Shown here piece after piece: positions 60,131 through 64,000 of a stretch of DNA of 64,000 nucleotides (the stretch's first letter is position 1; each line of letters begins with the position of its first letter). Source of the stretch: Ipomoea triloba (lineage: Eukaryota; Streptophyta; Magnoliopsida; Solanales; Convolvulaceae); NCBI RefSeq assembly GCF_003576645.1, contig NC_044929.1, positions 4,556,753 through 4,620,752 of the forward strand. The letters run 5' to 3'. The position numbers and the translations under genes are program-made. The notes beneath the pieces were generated by a model. It worked only from the letters and a program-made list of their open reading frames with translations, had not been told where the DNA came from and searched no databases.

Positions 60131-63100
60131 ATGGCTTATGGGGTGTGTCACCAATTTGATGTAAAAACAGTTACACAATCGTCGCCATCTCCTGTAATCT
60201 CCCTTGTGCACACTTTACCGTATGGAGCTGAACCCTTGCTACACTCAGACACGGGTTCATCCGCTAGTCCTTCAACTTCCTCAGGCAATGAACAGGAAGC
60301 ATCTAAAGCTCTGAAAGATGTGCAATTAGTATGTATTTATAACTCGACTAGACTTGTTTGTAGTTATTTGTATTAGCGGTTCTAATTATCACACACTAGC
60401 TACCATCATTCTCTTCTCCATTGCAGTAAAATACCAGTGTGCCTTCAATCACATATAACAATGAAATGCATTGTAATGTTGCATTTTTGGATTTTCGTAG
60501 CCAGCACGGTTGATGGATATGTTTCTCGACCTTGCCAGTGGTAACACCAGCAAGGATTTAGAGACCTGTGGAGTTCTTGGTGCCTTTTTGGTAAGATCTC
60601 TGATATTCACAGCATGTTCTATCCAGTAGATTGTATCAAATCCAAACATATGTTGGTTGCTTAAATTGTTGTATGAAAGAAAACTAAATCTTGACTAAGA
60701 ATGTAAAGTCATATTGGATGGAGGCCAGTAAAGGGCCAAGTCCATCAATTGGTTGCTAGGGGGATTGCTGAGCGGAGGCCGGTAAAGGTCTAAGTCTAAT
60801 ATCCTGCCTCTCGAAAATGTGATGGCGGTCTATAAGGAAATAAAATTGCGTCTTCGCTACGAGCTATAACTTTTGGTGTAGTGGTAAGCGTTTGATCCTA
60901 ACAAGTCATTATACGACAGATGTTGCACTGGAGGGGATACTATTTTTAGTGAGATTCGCTGATAATTTTTTGCAAAAAAACAGTATATAAGAATAGGAGT
61001 GATGCTTGATCATGTCTTTTCAAGACCATGGATTCTGTAGCTTAACGTTTTTTTTACGTTAGCCAATATCTGCTGGTGTTTCTTCTCTCTCGTTGAAGAT
61101 GTTGCAACTTGGTAAGAGTTACTACACACTGGTCTAACTTCTTCGTTCACATATATGCAGAAAAAAGGAACCTTCTATGTGACCACTCTGATAATACCAA
61201 AGCAAGAATCAGAATCCAATTCTGTAAGCCTCTGAATATGAAAGATCTGCTACTTGTTTAAGGTTCAATATATGAATGTGTGTGTGTGAATGTATGTATG
61301 TATATTTATGTATGGATGCATGGATATATATGTATGTACAGTATTTTACGAGACTAGTGCTTATTGCCAAACTGCACTTATTTTACAGTGCCAAGCTTTA
61401 CATGAGGAGGAGATATTTTCCATACAAAACCAACAGGGCCTTTTCCCAATTGGATGGATTCATGCAAGTCTTCTTCAATTCCTCAATTTCTCTTTTTCTG
61501 TGTATTGGGAAGTCTTTCTGGAAAATATTCTGGATCAACTTCCTGTCAGGCTTCAAACTTGCAAAACTTCGATACATTGACTGCAAGTTTTTACTTTTCT
61601 TGTTGTCCAGTAATTGGATTACCTTCAGATGCAATGCTCCTATGGTTATCAATACAGTGACTAGTAGCTTCCCATTTATATCATAAGATAGCCGGAAGAT
61701 TGTTGTAACTGAGCGAGAAAATATATTAAGATGGTTAAAATTTTTTAGAGGTACACCTCTGGATGCCCCACTAGAAAGAGTGATAACATTGTAGTACTAG
61801 GATATGGGAGACGGAGAGGTACAGAGTTAATAAAGATATGCTAGACTGAGGGCTCTCTATGAATTTAATGCTTAATACAATTGAATGGACAAATCAAGGT
61901 ATATCGAGAGCTATGTTGATTTGAGATATTTATCTAACATGGATGTACTTGGAAACATAACTTTTATGAGCCATTATTATTTGCGGGCATTCAGTAACAT
62001 GTAATCCCTGTTTATGTCTCCAGACACATCCGTCTCAGAGTTGTTTCATGTCATCGATTGATTTGCACACTCAATATTCATATCAGGTAACTCTTACTCC
62101 TGTGTTTCTGGTAATTGCAAAATCTTGATTAATATGATAGCAGGCAGGACAAAATCATCTATTCTGAAATCTAGATACTTGGACTATCTAAAATTTCAAT
62201 ATCATGCCCTGCGGGGCTTAGCTCAATGGTTCAAGGGTCACCCTGGAAGTCTTGTTCCAGCGGCAGGGTGAAGACATAGGGGGTTATTGGGAGACCCAAA
62301 GCTCGAAAAATTGATTAGAGGTGATGAAAACTCCTTGTGCACAGAGTGTACAGATAGGGGTGGAAATTGCGGACTGACAAAAAAAAATGCCAATATCATC
62401 TCCCTTTGAATAACTTATGGACCAGAATATTCTAGTAAGAATAGCCCTGGAACAATCAATAATGACAATTTTTGCTTTGAGTTTTGTCATTACTTAACGT
62501 GAGGGTATCTCTTAATTTCTTGCTTTATTATTGGTTTCATGGAATTCTTTTAGGGGCTTTTAGGTTTCCCGTCATCAAAGTACTAAAATGACTTGGGCAA
62601 TGATATGATGTTCATGTGTATTAAATTAGCTAGTATTAAATCTTTTCCTATATTATTGCATCACTCATTGCATTCATAAGATGTTGAATTTTCTTAGTAT
62701 ATCAAGGACATAAAAATCTTTAAAGAATTCTCTGTCTTCTTCTTCTCTCTCTCTCCATTTAGAACAATGTCTTACCTACTGATTTTCAATTTTTAAGGTA
62801 ATGGTCCCAGAGGCTGTCGGCATTGTCATGGCACCAACTGACAAATCAAGGTCTTTTTCTGGTTCATTGCTCGATATTTGAAGTTTAGACAGAGATTACT
62901 GCCAAAAAACGTGTGGTTTTTTTTTCTATTTTAAATATTAGAACATGATCAATGTGGAAAATTAATTAGCCATCTTAACTTTGATAGAGTTAGTAGAATT
63001 CAAAAAAAAAAAAAAACTTTGATAGAGTTTCTCAGTTATAGGTTAATAAATCATCCTTAGTAACCTGGCAATTTGTTTTGACGAGCTACCAGCCGAAGTA

Positions 63101-63556
63101 CTGTGAATTCACATTAGTAAAATTTCAAACATTTTAAAACACGAGTTTTCAGAGCAATTATGGTTGGGGTATACTAAGATTTACGAGTTAAAGATTAAAA
63201 CATACTTTGATGTAGAGATTCAGCCCAATTCGCAATGGTAAAATAGTTCCAAGTCTTGGCATCTTAAATATAGTGCAATATAATACATAAACAACTTTGC
63301 ATATAAGAAGCTCTAGAGTGTTTTCAAAAAGAAGCTCTAGAGTTTTCGTGTTTATATGTTTACCTTTAGTTGTTTACATCTCAGGGATTATGGAATATTC
63401 AGATTATCAAACGGTGGGATGAGAGTCCTCAAGGATTGCTCGGAAAAAGGGTTTCATCCCCATAGAGAACCAGCTGATGGAAGCTCCATTTACGAGGACT
63501 GCTCCAACGTCTATGTTAATCAAAATCTTCGGCTCGAGATATGCGACCTAAGATGA
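60131..63556 (+). CDS. AMSH2: AMSH2-like JAMM deubiquitinating isopeptidase
   Basis: Zinc metalloprotease of the STAMBP/AMSH family that trims ubiquitin chains, acting in endosomal trafficking. Coding exons: 60131-60328, 60501-60590, 61161-61223, 61389-61463, 62024-62086, 62798-62850, 63385-63556, giving 237 residues. The JAMM set is complete: Glu87 in DLETCG, His142 and His144 in GWIHTHP, Ser152 and Asp155 in SCFMSSIDLH. The C terminus, NVYVNQNLRLEICDLR, matches AMSH2. The intron after His142 starts GCAAGT, so it is GC-AG. A leader exon ends at 58913 (CCAG/GTAAGG), and the next exon starts at 60019, so a 1.1-kb 5' UTR intron is inferred. The frame is open upstream of ATG 60131 and a longer N terminus cannot be excluded, but the length then departs from the AMSH2 form (about 223 residues), which lacks the MIT domain. 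Confidence 0.9.
60860..60980 (+). mobile_element. possible SINE in AMSH2-like intron
   Basis: TTGGTGTAGTGGTAAGCGTT is A-box-like, a weak B-box region follows, and there is an A-tail at about 60974. No target duplication was resolved. Confidence 0.4.
62215..62390 (+). mobile_element. SINE-like sequence in AMSH2-like intron
   Basis: GGGCTTAGCTCAATGGTTCA is close to a tRNA 5' half and pol III A box. CCTTGTGCACAGAGTG further on resembles the sequence at about 9889. It ends in a run of A's at about 62381-62389. Confidence 0.55.
62977..63029 (+). mobile_element. micro-insertion with perfect 15-bp target duplication
   Basis: AACTTTGATAGAGTT at 62977-62991 recurs at 63015-63029. The 23-bp insert is AGTAGAATTC followed by A's, matching the SINE 3' terminus. 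It is in an AMSH2-like intron. Confidence 0.85.
63305..63343 (+). mobile_element. micro-insertion with perfect 15-bp target duplication
   Basis: AAGAAGCTCTAGAGT at 63305-63319 recurs at 63329-63343. Between is GTTTTCAAA (9 bp). It lies 42 bp upstream of the last AMSH2-like exon, in the intron. Confidence 0.8.
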
Positions 63557-64000
63557 AGCAATCATATGCGTACGTACTATGTAGTGTAGCTTTTTTCAGA
63601 TGTAGAGGTGTCATGCCCTCAAAATAATGACTGACATGAATTGACCCATTTTGGGGCTAGAGAACATAAAGTATAGGAGTATATGAATGGTGTGATTAAG
63701 ATTGGATAATGAACTTATGCCTGCATCCTTCAATGATTTATTTTGTGTGGATGCTATTTGGGAGGACATGGCAGGCATGCCTAATAAATGGTCAAAGAAA
63801 GAAGAGCTCGAGAGGGGACCAATCTACTCACCGACGACCAGCACTTGAACAGAAGATGAGGGTACGTTGCTCAACTTGCTCTTGGATCTTAATTCTTCCT
63901 AGAACCATATACTATTGTTTCACTGCAATGCGTTGATACTCATTTGGTGCCTTCTCTTGTGGTTCATTGCTCTAGCCACCAGCTCGGGTGGCACACTGGC
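63557..64000. other. AMSH2-like 3' flank
   Basis: Probable 3' UTR followed by unassigned sequence to the window edge. No further gene recognised. Confidence 0.45.

Overview
The window is nuclear DNA from a flowering plant. It is AT-rich, has GT-AG introns, and carries plant-specific genes (DET2, an AMSH2-like isopeptidase, NAC, PPR and NB-LRR proteins), SINEs, MITEs and LTR retrotransposon DNA. The R1-type (late-blight-resistance-like) NB-LRR points to an asterid, perhaps Solanales (Solanaceae or Convolvulaceae). That placement is an inference, not a sequence match.

Layout. 1.35-4.14 kb: a CC-NB-LRR gene whose frame breaks in the LRR. 4.87-5.59 kb: a hAT-type MITE with an exact 8-bp target duplication. 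6.48-8.61 kb: a two-exon PPR gene, followed by a small degraded polygalacturonase fragment. 9-16.9 kb: gene-poor, with SINEs, a LINE RNase H remnant, hairpins and a nested repeat. 16.99-20.15 kb: a seven-exon secreted GH28 polygalacturonase. 21.79-22.59 kb: DET2 on the minus strand. 23.6-43.4 kb: a diverged tandem duplication. The left unit holds a NAC gene and a truncated pantothenate-kinase fragment. The right unit holds the second NAC gene and runs into the complete ten-exon pantothenate kinase gene (41.2-47.3 kb, minus). 52.6-55.25 kb: an ARF GTPase on the minus strand. 56.3-58.5 kb: copia gag/pol remnants. 58.85-63.56 kb: an AMSH2-like deubiquitinase on the plus strand, with a GC-AG intron inside the JAMM motif and U6- and 5S-like RNA relics in its 5' intron.

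The most unusual object is a complete 4.0-kb minus-strand LTR retroelement (33,939-37,947) with an exact 5-bp target duplication. It has no recognisable gag or pol. Its interior is a patchwork of host-gene fragments: exportin-2 in two blocks in swapped order, a GH31 alpha-glucosidase/xylosidase, and a probable TRM/DUF4378-type gene. Short GC-rich inverted repeats built on GGCCGAGG/CCTCGGCC separate them.

A second pattern recurs across the window: tiny insertions (9-23 bp) of the form (G)TTTTCAAAAA or AGTA..TTCAAAAA, bounded by 15-17 bp direct repeats. They look like extreme 5'-truncated retroposition events sharing the 3' end of a local SINE family.

The genes are independent single-copy-type plant genes with no operon-like relationship. 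The two NAC copies and the two pantothenate-kinase copies are related by duplication. Exon coordinates were worked out by hand from splice sites, reading phase and family conservation. Nothing was run against a database.
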